64,000 nt of DNA, from assembly GCA_026874595.1 (NCBI GenBank), contig CM049322.1:58373886-58437885 (forward strand). The letters are read 5' to 3'. Shown here piece after piece: positions 23,540-35,313 of the stretch (the first letter of the stretch is position 1; each line of letters opens with the position of its first letter). The notes under the pieces were generated by a model, which searched no databases, had not been told where the DNA came from, and worked only from the letters and a program-made list of their open reading frames with translations. A program made the position numbers and the translations under genes. Origin of the DNA: Sipunculus nudus. Lineage: Eukaryota > Annelida > Sipuncula > Golfingiida > Sipunculidae.

Positions 23540-24300
23540 ATCATTGTGTGCATTGACGAAGTGCTCGTGTCTCAGTCGAAGGCATGTTCAGTTCTTTTGT
23601 AATTATTGATTCCAAGACGGACTTATTTTCTGATGAATAGGATGTAAGAATATACAAGGTTAATTGTGTAAACTGGAGAGAGACCTGTGTAGGTCACTGA
23701 TATAAACCGTACGTCTTCCATCGTACTTAATCACACAGTGCGCCGTTTGGATACATAATGATGATAAAATGTAAACATGTGCGTCGTGGGCCCATCAAAG
23801 AGTTCACATTATCTTATGAACAAGAGGTCGACCTATGCAAATAAGCTACGGCCCTCCAGCTTCTGCCGACTGACTTGTTGACCTCCGGAGCAAATACTCT
23901 CTCACTCCGTTTGCTACTCTTATGGAGATATCAATTAAACGCCCATCTTAAATGAAAGGGTAAAATGACAGAGAGTAACTGTGTCGTTAATAATATTTTC
24001 GTTTACATACTTACGTTTACATACTGTATCCTGTGTATTCTTATAAATGTGAAAAAGAATCTTTAAAATGCGAATATTTAATTACGAAGATTCCATTGTA
24101 TGTACAATAAGTCATCGTTATATTATTATATGAAAGATAGGAAATAAACGAATTTTCCAGGAATTGATTTTTGCACATTTACTGATACATATTCCTTAAT
24201 TGACAAACATAGAATACGACATTGAAGAATTATTACAAATCCCTTAATGTCTGAAGTTTTCAATGCTGTTGATGAAAGTATCGTAAACAGGCACACGGCT
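23540..24300. other. no recognisable gene
   Basis: It may contain upstream LINE sequence too decayed to read. Nothing else was identified. Confidence 0.4.
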
Positions 24301-24302
24301 AA

Positions 24303-25253
24303 AAGCCTGTTCACACATAGCCAGTGTTACAGAGATGTGCCCCGACTTCATCACCAGATGATGTTCCGATGTTGTAACACTGTCCCCCCAATGTCGCCCC
24401 GATCTCAACCCGATGTCTCCCCGGTGTTACCCCGTTCATGTTAGCACGAAAGGGATATATTTTTCAGGGATATAACCTTACTTAATGAAGATTCAATTGA
24501 TAACCCAAAATTTGATCTCATTTATGAAAAGTAATTAGCAAAAATAAAAAATCAAAACCTTTAATTTTGTCCAACTTTGGCCACGGCACGTTATATCCCT
24601 GTAAGCACTGTTGATTTAATTTCACAGCATAAATACAAAAAGATTTTTTTTTTTAATCTGAAATTTCAAAGGAATTGATTGAAAGGAGCAGTTTTTTTTA
24701 AGTTTTGATAAACCATGTCAAGTGTTGTTAATATATCAAGTCCACCTAGTAAAGCCTTCAGCTGTGTTATGTAACCCACTTGATGAATATTATAATTTTC
24801 TGTATTTGATTCATTCTTATTCTAGGCTTTTTACTACATTTTAGATTTTGTATTGTACAACCAGGGTTACAATGATTAAAGTGCACATTTTATTGTGTCC
24901 ACAAAGTGGTGTATTGCTATGAAAGTGTGAATGTTCATCAAATAATGAATCCCTTACTTCAGAAGAGTTAAAACTTCACCAGGTGTGAAATTGAATATTA
25001 ATTCCAGTAATAAATTATAGCTGAATTAATAATTAGCATAATGATATAGCTTGTCCCACATTCAACCAAGAATGTGTAAACTTTATTTTAAAAGATGATT
25101 TTAATTATCGAATTTACTGAATCTTTTATTTTTTATTACTTTCAGTACAGAATCCTACCCAGTTTTAGAGTCAAAACCGTTATCAGCCAAAACAGTGGGG
25201 CACCAGGATGCGCCGAAACAAACTGGGACCCAAAACCGGGAATGTGTGACAGG
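24303..25253. mobile_element. candidate TIR element of about 950 bp
   Basis: The left end reads AGCCTGTTCACACATAGCC. The right end, read on the minus strand, is GAGCCCCTGTCACACATTCC. Near both ends and beyond the right one (to about 25510) GATGTTnCCCGATGT-like words recur. No transposase was seen. The boundaries and the TIR match are approximate. Confidence 0.4.
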
Positions 25254-25688
25254 GGCTCAACATCGTGTTAACATCACAAGTACAACGGGGTAACATCTTG
25301 AACACTTTGCGTCCCGATGTACTCCATATGTCCCCCGATTTATTCAGATGTGTGTAGATGTTGCCCGATGTTATCCCGACCTTAAAATGTTGACATATTT
25401 TTTAACATGTTTAAAATTCTTCTGACGCCACCCCGATCTTTTCACGCATCCCAATGTTGTGAAGATGTTTCCAGATGTTTCCCGATGGTTCTCGATCTTT
25501 CCCCGGTTTTGGTTATCTTTCATTACAATTATTTTTCTGCAAAATGCTCTACTTTGATCCCAGCCAAAACAATACCCTTCGTCCCCCCCCCCCTATTTTG
25601 ACGCAGCTGAATATCAAATATTTCTAAAAAAAAATATAGGATTCACAGATTCGAGTACAGTCAAAAGTGTTTATATCATTATAATAAT

Positions 25689-25727
25689 TTATTATTATTA
25701 TTATTACTATTATTATTATTATTATTT
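25689..25727. repeat. (ATT)n microsatellite
   Basis: Trinucleotide run with one ACT interruption. Confidence 0.9.
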
Positions 25728-25946
25728 CATATAATTCGACATCCATCCATCAGTAAATTGTATTCAAGTATTAACCAAAAGTCCATAGTGTATGTGTGTG
25801 GGGTGGAGGTTGTGAATGTATGTTTTCATCCCCTTCATAGACGAGATCTCGCGTGAGGAGAATGAGGAGGAATTAATTGCGTAGTGTTCTCTGACCTAAC
25901 AGACTGCATATCTACCGGAGTAGTGGCGATGCAGTGGGGAGAGGGA

Positions 25947-25967
25947 GGGGGGGGGGGGGGGGGGGGG
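25947..25967. repeat. poly-G run
   Basis: About 21 G residues inside a purine-rich stretch (GGGAGAGGGAGGG leads in). Potential G-quadruplex or slippage site. Confidence 0.95.
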
Positions 25968-25969
25968 CT

Positions 25970-27100
25970 CCAGGGCTCCTGAAAGCAATATCAAGACTAA
26001 TCATATACTCTCTTTTTCATGAAATTTCTGGTTCGAATCAGGCTCATATTACTAGTCAAATGCTTATCATATATGAATCATAGACTTTCATAATCCTGTT
26101 GCTAAACAAAGGAAATGTCATAATCCAAGATAATTATTACACCTGTATCTGTTTTAACTACAGCTCTGTGTATGTAGCAGGACACCCGGTGGTGACCAGT
26201 TTAATACAATCAGTATCACAACACTGATATAAATATAATGAAATAATGAAGTTGAATTAAGGCAACTTATAACTGGAGGCTGACGAGCCACATAAACATC
26301 CCCACTCAGCGGCCCGTCAGTCGTCTTCTGGCAGCGGTATCTTTTTTGTCCCTTGAAAAATATACAATTTTATGTTGCATAAAAATCAGCTCTACCGATC
26401 ACGGACTTGTTTTCTCATCTTATTTAGTTCATATCCTCTGGTAAACCTTGTAATTGTAATATGAGTTATGGGAGTTCAACCTGAACGCTATTTTTATAGC
26501 CTGGTGTGGCAACAGGGTAAGTGGCTTCGGTTTAATACATCATCGTTTATTAATGGCTATTTCTTTGTTTTAAGGGGTGTTTGTATGAGCCATGACGCAG
26601 CTGATTCCGAGGTGCTGCTGTGTGTGTAAACAACAGACTTCTAGCGTCCGACGCATGGACATACCATGCATTTTTGGCCAGTTGAGTACCTTGGGCCCAA
26701 AATGGTTAGGCGAAGGTATTATTTTCTAGATTTCAAGCGTTTCTTGACAGCTTCGTATGTTAGTAGAGCTTTACCCAACTAGAATTATCTTCTGTTAAAT
26801 TGTGCCGGAAAAAGCGATACTTGCATCGCCGCTGATCTTTTAAATGCCAGGGTACGCTGTACATGTAAAATATTCCCCGGATTTTCAGGTATGTTTTTAA
26901 CGAGAAGCATTATGCCGCTGCCAAGAGGTAACGCATGTCAAAATTCTGACGCAAAATATGTCTGTGACCTGGGACTGGGTTTTGAACATTTAACCGTAAT
27001 CAACCGTCTAGCCTGATTTGACGGCCCGAATAACAGAATGTGTCCCTACCGTGCTGGATGCTGACGGACCAATCCATCTGGTTATATATATAAACGTGTT
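25970..27100. other. no recognisable gene
   Basis: Mixed-composition sequence without a readable domain, RNA gene or repeat that I can name. Confidence 0.4.
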
Positions 27101-27261
27101 GTTGGGTGTGGGGGGGGGGGGGGGTTGAGGTCGGTGGTTTATTACAGACAATGTCTATACCAAGAAGTCTTCAAACTTCTTGGTATGTACCTCCACCGGA
27201 AACAAATCAAACTTCAATGTGTGCTACATATAATATATGTATACTATATTATATATGTACT

Positions 27262-27262
27262 A

Positions 27263-27320
<58 letters not shown>
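27262..27320. repeat. (AT)n microsatellite
   Basis: AT dinucleotide run abutting the left end of the MITE at 27322. Confidence 0.95.
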
Positions 27321-27321
<1 letters not shown>

Positions 27322-27322
<1 letters not shown>

Positions 27323-27491
27323 GTAAGTGATGGATCTGAGTCGCTCCCGCCGGTTTCAACAAAATTGTATCAATTTGTCGTCATGGATCAAGGGCACCCA
27401 ATCGTCCGAAAAAGAAACGATAAACCCGACATCGTAGAAGTTGAATGTCAGTCATCTGACCGGCGGTAGTGACTCAGATCCATCACTTACC
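27322..27491. mobile_element. 170-bp MITE with 33-bp terminal inverted repeats
   Basis: The left end starts GGTAAGTGATGGATCTGAGT. The right end, read on the minus strand, starts identically and continues to CCGCCGGT, with two mismatches in about 33 bp. The element is flanked by AT-rich sequence on both sides (tatat on the left, tgtatata on the right), compatible with TA-target insertion. No coding capacity. Confidence 0.82.
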
Positions 27492-27570
27492 TGTATATAC
27501 TATGCTCTGTAACCTAACATAGAGCGCTGTGTGGCCGGGGAGGAAGACTGCCTTCTCGCAGATCATTTCT

Positions 27571-27618
<48 letters not shown>

Positions 27619-27622
27619 TATC
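27571..27622. repeat. (AC)n(AT)n microsatellite
   Basis: ACACAC run passing into AT dinucleotides. Confidence 0.95.
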
Positions 27623-28061
27623 ACAGTTAATTCCAAAGATGGATAACAGTTGAGCTCTGGATACTAGAACAAAGGCGGTCTCTAACAAAATGAACGACTC
27701 CGGTCCTTTGACTGAATTAAATTAGTTTTCTCTATATCAGAGTGATAACATTTTCATATAAACTGAATATAGTAATGCAGAATATATCCAAAATTTAATT
27801 GCAGCTTGGTTGTTTACCTTAACCTTTAAACACATCTCGTGAGAATAATTTTAAAACTGTATGTATTAAAGTGACTAATATACAAACCAAATAAACAACC
27901 ATCCATATGAACAAACGACGACAATTAAAATATTATATATCTTTAAATATTAGGGATTAAATAAAATAATGTTTATATGTTAATGTGACAAGCTGATGTT
28001 AAATAGGAATCTTACAGATTAAGGGACCAATGACATTTTTGTCAAGCTGCGGCATACTATA

Positions 28062-28151
28062 CCCCCCCCCCCCCCCAGCGCAATATACACACTACGCGCC
28101 ATTTGTTGCCAAAGATAAAATGTATTATCAGCGGCAACGTGGGGGGGGGGG
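28062..28151. repeat. poly-C and poly-G pair separated by about 64 bp
   Basis: C15 at 28062-28076 and G11 at 28141-28151 are complementary and could form a stem. The intervening DNA is not obviously repetitive. Confidence 0.8.
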
Positions 28152-28469
28152 CTGATGAAAGGGACAACGATGTCAGATTAATAAAATCCATATTACATTT
28201 ACAGCTGGGGTTTAACACGGTTTTGTGTGGTATTCATTCAAGTTCTAGAAGGAATTAGGCATCAACACCTTTCCAATTAAGGTTCAGCTATTAAACCCTT
28301 TTACAAAAAAAAAAAACATTAATCTAGTGGTATATATGGTTTGCATTTTACAAACAAATGCGGAATATACTTAACAAAATAAGAAAAATTCCCAAAATCA
28401 GCAAAGGAATTAATTTTGCTAATACCAAAGTATTAACTGCTAATTTACTTCCTCAAATGCTCATCATTG

Positions 28470-28680
28470 ATACACATGGTCAGGTCAAACCTCTTGGATC
28501 AGTTTTAAGTATGTTTGCAGGGCTGTTTGTCAAAATTAACAATCTAACGGACTTGTTTGTTTTTATTTTTCATTTCCACTTGTGACTTGACTAGGCTTGG
28601 TGTTACAACTGAGAAAGATGCCAAACACAGCAAAATGAACTTATTGACACAAATAATACTTATTGTAGAAGTCTGATATC
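28470..28680. repeat. dispersed repeat, copy 2 (also at 21525-21670)
   Basis: Same ordered blocks as the copy at 21525, with an extra segment in the middle. A poly-C run follows at 28833. Confidence 0.65.
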
Positions 28681-28832
28681 GTGCGAGAACACGCAAACTC
28701 AAGTTCTGTAGAAGCATTTTCTGTGCAGAGTTCAGTGCGTGAACAACCTGATATGACGCCATCTGGTGTCCACATATATAACCACGTCAGCTGACGAGAG
28801 CTGTGTACTCCCTTGAATTGACCCCCTTCAGA

Positions 28833-28936
28833 CCCCCCCCCCCCCCCCCCCCCGCCTTTTTTTAAGGGTTTCAGATCAGATCTGTTTAGCCCCTTGCATC
28901 CGAACCCAGTTTTCCGGATCTGGGGATCCGCCCCTG
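28833..28936. repeat. poly-C plus hAT-like terminus
   Basis: C21 at 28833-28853 precedes a segment whose minus-strand end reads CAGGGGCGGATCCCCAGATC. This is the same terminal motif as at 681 and 5415, so probably an end of a non-autonomous hAT. The other end was not found. A glycine-rich open frame across the poly-C is an artefact. Confidence 0.5.
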
Positions 28937-29039
28937 TTTCATAGCAAACAAGGCGAATGCATTTGGGAAACTTATTTAAGCAGAGCAATAAAAAAAAGTG
29001 GCTACCAAAATATTTATCTTGCGAAACCAAGCACCTTGT

Positions 29040-29890
29040 ATGGAGCTCATGGCGGTGGTTATATATGTGGTTAATATATAACCAGGTTTGCCGACGAAGA
29101 AATTTTCACACGTCCGCGTGAAATGTTGAATTAGGATAGGCCGATTTTATGGGCCTTACGCAAAAGAATGAACTAGATTATGTTAAACGGGCATGTAAAC
29201 TATTAAATAGTACAAACATAAATGCATTAATTATCGATGCCGAAGGATTGTGAATTCATCGTTGCCATGGAAATTCCATTTCATGTAACTAGTTACGTTA
29301 GACTCAATTAAGCCACCACCGACCAGGTGTCCAGTTTGAAAACGACAACCGCTACACAGACGCGATACACATCACGTAAGTAGATTGATTTGGGATGTCA
29401 AAATCCAAGTGTAAAAACGGCATGATATAACATCGGCTTATTAGCTTTATATTTAACTGAATTACATACGTTCTAACACAGCAACACATAGTAACACAGC
29501 TTACTTTGAGTCTGAACTCGACCTGCCGGACAATGAAAGATATAAACTGTTAAATTAGATTGCAGGGCTACCACTCTTAAACGACGATATTTACCAGCAT
29601 ATAGTCTAATTATTTCTCAGCTTTAAATATGAAGTGGTCTTGTTTTTTCCATTGTATTATTTTTACGTCAGTGAACCTGGCACCGGTTCACAGTTCATTT
29701 TTCAGGGAAAATGCTCCGAGAAAGCGCTAGGACCTCTGTTATTTACAAAGGTCCAAAAGGGGATTCCCAATAGATCACTTGTCAATCAAACACCGTCAGT
29801 GCTCTGATAGGTGCTCTTTCTCTCTGGTGCGGACGGGAAAGTGCCTCGCTTTCGGTCAACAACCAATCAGAGTACGACACCCTGATGTCT
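29040..29890. other. no recognisable gene
   Basis: No domain, RNA gene or repeat identified. Confidence 0.4.
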
Positions 29891-29894
29891 ATAA

Positions 29895-31670
29895 ATCTTG
29901 AAAAACGGCAAAATCGTATATAAACTGTACATCATTGGAAAGCACATTTAAAATGCTATCGACGGATTAGGTGTACAACGCACCGTTTTTGCGCTACCGC
30001 CCACTAAAATACAACATTAATATAAATCTTGAAAAATGGTAGTTTTGAATAAAGAACTGGTCTGTACAACACCCTTCGACGGCAAAATCATATATAAACT
30101 ATACAGTTGAGCCCGCTTATTGTCATGTCGGTTGTGCATGCATAAATTATGATAATAACCGGGATGTGACATTATGCGGGCTTCAACATCGATGTTCTTT
30201 TGAGTCATAGAAGAAGTGTTATGTCTCAAATGATATTCAATATATCGTCAATAAAAAGGAAACAAACTTTTATGAATATTTTTATTGCACAACGGCATAT
30301 CAAATTACGTTTATGCGCACCTGCAAATTTATTTCCTGTAAGTTTTGTGCCGCATGCTGCAGTAACTGACAAAAATCCGACTTGCCAATAGAAAGAGACG
30401 TAGCGTCTAGGTCATGAGGTGAATTATTAAATGTCTGTAAATATGCGGCACAGTTAGAACTTTTTGCGTAGGCAAACTACTTTACTAGATAAATCATTCC
30501 CGACTATTGCGCCTTATTTTTCGTATAATTTACTATTGGCTCAAACTTCGAAGATCGTCTTTATGATAGAACTGTTCGGGGAGCGGGGATCGTCATGCCC
30601 TTGTCAACATTCTGAAGTTTCGCCGAGAGGTTTTGGACCGGGTATATTCTCCAGTGTTCACAAAACCTCAAGCTTTTCGTGGACCCTTAAAGAGGATTTC
30701 CAGTCGTAAGCAACGTTTACAGCTCATGCTTAATATCATCTCGGCGAAACGTCACCGAAGTGTAAACCACGGCCTTGCATTGGCCTGGAGTTCATTATGT
30801 ATGACATGTGATCGCAAACATCGCCCTTCTTAACGTACGAAGAAACGCTATGATCTGGATTACCGTGGTATCTTAAGACGTTTGGTGGCTACGTGACGGG
30901 GAGTGACCCGCATGCATCCCTACACTTGCCTGCAGTACCCAGGTGGGAGATGTGATCGTTGTTACGCCTGACCGATTACAGGAGCTTGGCCTCGTTGATC
31001 GCCATGTCGGCGTTTGATGTGATATTAACTGCAAACTGGTATCACTGTCAAGGGTTCCTAGCATGACAATAAACGGGATTATGACAATATTCCATGATAT
31101 TAAACGGTCAGATTTATATAGGAAATGGTTTGGGTTTTGAGATATATGTGACAATAAACGGTATATTTATCAACCGATATGACACAAAGTGGGCTCGACT
31201 GTACATCATTGAAAAACACTTTTATAATGCTATCGATTAAACCCCGTACGATCAGGTGTACAACGCACCGTTTTTGCGCTACCGCCCACTAAAATACAAT
31301 TATTAATATAAATCTTGAAAAATGGTAGTTTTGAATAAAAAACTGGTCTGTACAGCACACTTCGACGGCAAAATCGTATATAAAACTATACATCACTGGA
31401 AAACACTTTTATAATGCTATCGATTAAACCCCGTCCGATCAGGTGTACAACGCACCGTTTTTGCGCTACCGCCCACTAAAATACAACATTAATATAAATC
31501 TTGAAAAATGGTAGTTTTGAATAATAAACTGGTCTGTTCAACACCCTTCGACAGCAAAATCATATATAAACTAAACATCATTGGAAAGCACGTTAAAAAT
31601 GCTATCGATTAAACTACACCCAGAGTACAACGCACCGTTTTTGCGCTGCCGGCCACTAAAGTACGACAGT
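29895..31670. repeat. tandem array, unit about 187 bp, split by a transposon
   Basis: Units carry GTACAACGCACCG, TTTTTGCGCTACCGCCCACT, AATCTTGAAAAATGGTAGTT and ACTGGTCTGT in fixed order. Marker positions are 29970, 31255, 31442 and about 31625. The first gap becomes 185 bp once the 1098-bp element and its TA duplication are removed, so the array was continuous before insertion. Confidence 0.88.
30104..31201. mobile_element. TA-flanked DNA transposon (pogo/Tigger- or mariner-like), non-autonomous
   Basis: The left end reads CAGTTGAGCCCGCTTATTGT. The right end, on the minus strand, reads CAGTCGAGCCCACTTTGTGT. TIR similarity extends about 31 bp (CATGTCGGTTG against CATATCGGTTG). TA lies on both sides (30102-30103 and 31202-31203). 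Element length is 1098 bp. Open frames inside (30464-30833) show no recognisable transposase motif, so it is either non-autonomous or decayed. The end sequence resembles Tc1/mariner-superfamily pogo/Tigger ends; the family is inferred. Confidence 0.8.
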
Positions 31671-32049
31671 AGGTCTAACTTCTGTTTCCCGCGTTGAAAT
31701 GGTGTACTTTTCACTTTTGTGACATAAATGGAACTGCACTTTATATTTTTGTTTTCAAAATGGATCTGTAACTTTTCTACAAGCTACAATTTGACTGAAT
31801 ATGAATGTGGTTTCTATAGCAACGGGATGTTAGTACTTGGTAACCTCTGAAGACTTGGAGGTATTGGTTGTCATTTAAAGGATATGTAGACCTGTTGCCG
31901 AGTGTGCATTTGTTTTATAAAAAATGAACATAGAACATTCTGAAAGTTTTCATAGTAATGTTTGCAAGAACTGTGTAGAACTTGTGGCGGACGAGCACAA
32001 ACAAAATGTGATAAAAGTGCAAAACCTAACTTTTGTAAACACCATCACT

Positions 32050-33000
32050 GGATACTGTTTTTGTATCCTCCAAAACAGAGTTTTGGGGATACTATGTTTT
32101 CAGTCGAACGCCGCCGGAGAACTCCACCGTAACCACTGGGCGGAATCTTAAATTCGGAATAATGATCGGGTCACATGTGAACTGCTGCGCCCTCATTTTG
32201 GGTTGACCTCTGACCTTTCCTCTCTGCCCAGCGTCCATTTGTGCTTCTGTTTCCACACATAAACCCACATCTCGGGAAACGTTTGACCGATCAGGCTAAA
32301 AAAGTTGCACAAATGTAGCCCTTGGATAGCTTTATAACAAACACTTAAATGGTGGCGCCACCTGCAACTATTTTTGCACGGCGTTCATCTGTTCATCTGC
32401 CTTGAGATAAAAGCACTCATATCTCGGCAGTGGTTTGACTTATCCACCTGTATTTTTTGCATGTGTATACATCCTGGGCAGCTTTCTTGATTTAATGACA
32501 GGTGGCGCCACATACATTCACGTTTAAGCTGCAGGCATCCACGCTAATATCTCGGGAACCGTCGATTGGGCCAAAAGTTTGCATGTGTATAGATCTCACA
32601 TAGCTCTTTATCATACGCAAAACTGGTGGCGCCACTTGCAACCCTTTTTGCACAGCGTCCGTCTGTTTGTCTGCAATAGGATAATATCACTCATATCTCG
32701 GCAGTGGTTTGACTTCTCTGCCTAAAACTTTGCAGGTTTATACATATTGGATAGTTTTTTGGATTTTGTGGCAGGTGGCGCCACCTACATTTATTCTTAT
32801 GCTGCAGACATCTAGGCTTATATCTCGGGACTGGTTAGCTGTATCCTCCTGAAATTTTGTATGTCTATAGATCTCATATAGTTCTTTATCATACGGAAAA
32901 CCGGAGGCGCTACATGCAATCATTTTCGCACAGCGTCCGTCTGTTCATCTGCCTTGGGATAAAATCACTCATAACTCGGCAGTGGTTTGAGCGTCTAAAG
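32050..33000. repeat. element with internal minisatellite (dimeric, about 275 bp), copy 1
   Basis: Repeated units contain ATCTCGGCAGTGGTTTGAC and the palindrome GGTGGCGCCACC. Palindromes fall at 32351, 32501, 32625, 32774 and a degenerate one near 32902. The alternating 150/124 spacing shows a two-part unit. The left part carries TTTTTGTATCC...GGATACTATGTTTT, shared with 34430. The layout recalls bivalve non-autonomous elements with core tandem repeats (pearl/Helentron-type), but no Helitron end was verified. Confidence 0.75.
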
Positions 33001-33004
33001 TGTC

Positions 33005-34420
33005 AACATATGCTTCGAGGGAAGGGGTCCTATTTTAAGGGGGTTTATCTTATCAATGTCTGCGGATAGTACGGCATCTCGATGCCAGAAATGTCAAGTA
33101 TATATTTGGTCATATTTCGATTGATGATCTTATTTATTATCATATATTTAATCCTTAAAGTTAAAAGGCCTCTATGCTCTGATGATTTTGGTCCCTTGGC
33201 CTTGAACTGCTTTATAGATTGCCCGTTGATGCCTCGTTTTATGCTGACGGGGAATGATTCATTCTAACTTTGTGCTGTTCTAAAATTGCTTTAAAATATA
33301 TCCTGTGATAACCATGACAGGGTGTACGCTATCGAATTTCAGATCCAAGGGGACTACAATATCATCACCCGGCAGCGATCTTTGAATTACTTTAGCGTGC
33401 ATCATCCCCAGAACTCTTTAACCAATTTTCATAACACAAAGTTATCAAATATTGAAGCCCATGAGAGGACAGGCTTTCTCGAATTTTAGACCCAACGAAA
33501 AAACAATGTGGCCGCCAAGAAACGATACTGTTATTCTATTCTCAAGCATCCCCAGAAACGTTCAAGCAATTGCCGTGAAAAATTTGTTTAACACCCATGA
33601 AAGGATCGAGGTGGTTTGTAACATTTCAGACCCATCGGAAATACAGTGTGACCACTAGGGTGCCATTTTGAGGAATTGGGCATTGTGGGACTCTTTGTTT
33701 ATGACTTGTAGTGTCCTAATCATTTCTAGTTGTTTTTACAACGAACTTTCATACTAAAACCAATCGTTACTTACATTGATTTAGTGCTTGAAAATGGAAC
33801 AATCAGTGGAAAGAATATTTCATACATTACAAAACAATTAAAGGTACACACATTTTCATTGATATATATATTGTCTCACGGTATTAGTTCATTTTGGCTG
33901 AATAAGACAGTTTCCCAACAAAGCCATCCAGGCACACATCACTTTCTATCTATGATTCACCTGATTAATACGTTATTACGGCTCTGTGTGCCAGTAAACA
34001 AAGTCCACAAGTGTCTGTGTTCTATAAAAAGACTGCGTGACTGGTGGTCCGATCTTGCGCATGCGTGACAACTCCCAAACAATGGGAAGAACCATGAGAG
34101 AAGAAACACAGAAGAAACAAAACTTGAAAAATCTTGATTTGTGAAGTTATAACTACCAGGTCGTGTTCGAGCTATTTTTGTCTTGGGTCACTGATCGCGC
34201 CCGATGAAAGTTTATTTCCACTTGAGTACAGGATTAATCAAACATATTTAGAACGAAATAATTGCAGACACCATTGAATAGTTTAAGGAAAACACTATAT
34301 TTAATGCATATTTAACTAACCTGTGTGTAAATCGGTCCCCGTAAATCATTAAATGCATGTTACCATTAACTAAATGTTACAACTACAATATGAATCGTAT
34401 CTCACTTTAAGTAGAGGTAA
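33005..34420. other. spacer, no recognisable gene
   Basis: Contains phrases such as GACAGGCTTTCTCGAATTTTAG and ATGTGGCCGCCAAGAAACG that look like decayed repeat units. The open frame at 33730-34068 has no recognisable domain. Confidence 0.4.
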
Positions 34421-34429
34421 CCGCCTTCA

Positions 34430-35130
34430 TTTTTGTATCCGCCAAAATCAAAGTTTTGCGGATACTATGTTTTGACCGGGTTCCGCCGCCGCCGCCGCGT
34501 TTGTTTCCAGAATAGAACTCTGAGACCACTGGATCGATTTTTCAGAATATTTACACGATTATCGGGTCACATGTGAACTGGTTGCAAATATTTTGGGTTG
34601 ACCTGTGAAATTTCCTCTCTCTAGTGCGTCCATCCGTGCGTCTGTTTTGACACATTAACACACATATCTTCGGACTCGTTTGACCAATCAGGAAAAAATG
34701 ATTTTTTTCACAAATGTAGCCCTTGGATAGCTTTATAGCATACATAAAAATGGTGGCGCTACCTGCAACCATTTTTGCAAATCGTCCATCTGTTCATCTG
34801 CCTTGGGATAAAATCACTCATATCTCTGCAGTGAATGGACCTATTCACCTGAAATTTCGCATTTGTATTCATCCTGGATAGCTTTCTTGATATTATGACA
34901 AGTGGCGCCACCTACATTCACGTTCAGGCTGCAGATATCCATGAATGATTTGACGTACCCTACTAAAATTTTGCATGTGTGTAAAACTCACATAGTACTT
35001 CATCATACGCAAAACCTGTGGCGCCACCTGCAACAATTTTTGCACAGCGTCCGTCTGTTTGTCTGCAATAGGATAAAATCACTCATATCTCGGCAGTGGT
35101 TTGACTTATCTGCCTAAAACTTTGCAGGTA
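34430..35130. repeat. element with internal minisatellite, copy 2
   Basis: Same left part as copy 1 (TATCCGCCAAAATC... GCGGATACTATGTTTT), the same ATCGGGTCACATGTGAACTG block, and palindromes at about 34753, 34902 and 35020, again alternating 150/120 bp. Same orientation as copy 1. Confidence 0.75.
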
Positions 35131-35250
35131 GTAAAGTAAGAGGTAACGCTCATTTAAATAAATTCAAGTAATAAAGGAGTTAAGAAGAGGGAGAAATTAG
35201 TGATATAATGTACTGATAATTAATTAAAAAAAGAGTGGGGCAATAAGTAG

Positions 35251-35251
<1 letters not shown>

Positions 35252-35308
<57 letters not shown>
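35252..35308. repeat. (AT)n microsatellite
   Basis: Uninterrupted AT dinucleotides. Confidence 0.95.

Positions 35309-35309
<1 letters not shown>

Positions 35310-35313
<4 letters not shown>

Noticed and set aside
27106-27469. Open frames through (AT)n tracts with Ile-Tyr repeats (also at 40460-40842, 46738-47079, 48870-49259, 50271-50513)
   Set aside because: The repeats carry no stops in two frames on either strand, so they create long artificial frames. Where real CTLD text is fused to them, the splice boundary lies after the repeat.
28641-29030. 129-residue minus-strand frame with a glycine run
   Set aside because: The glycines come from a poly-C run next to a transposon end, and no domain or splice context supports it.
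29895-31670. CRISPR array
   Set aside because: The units are about 187 bp, repeat along their whole length and have no unique spacers. The DNA is eukaryotic.
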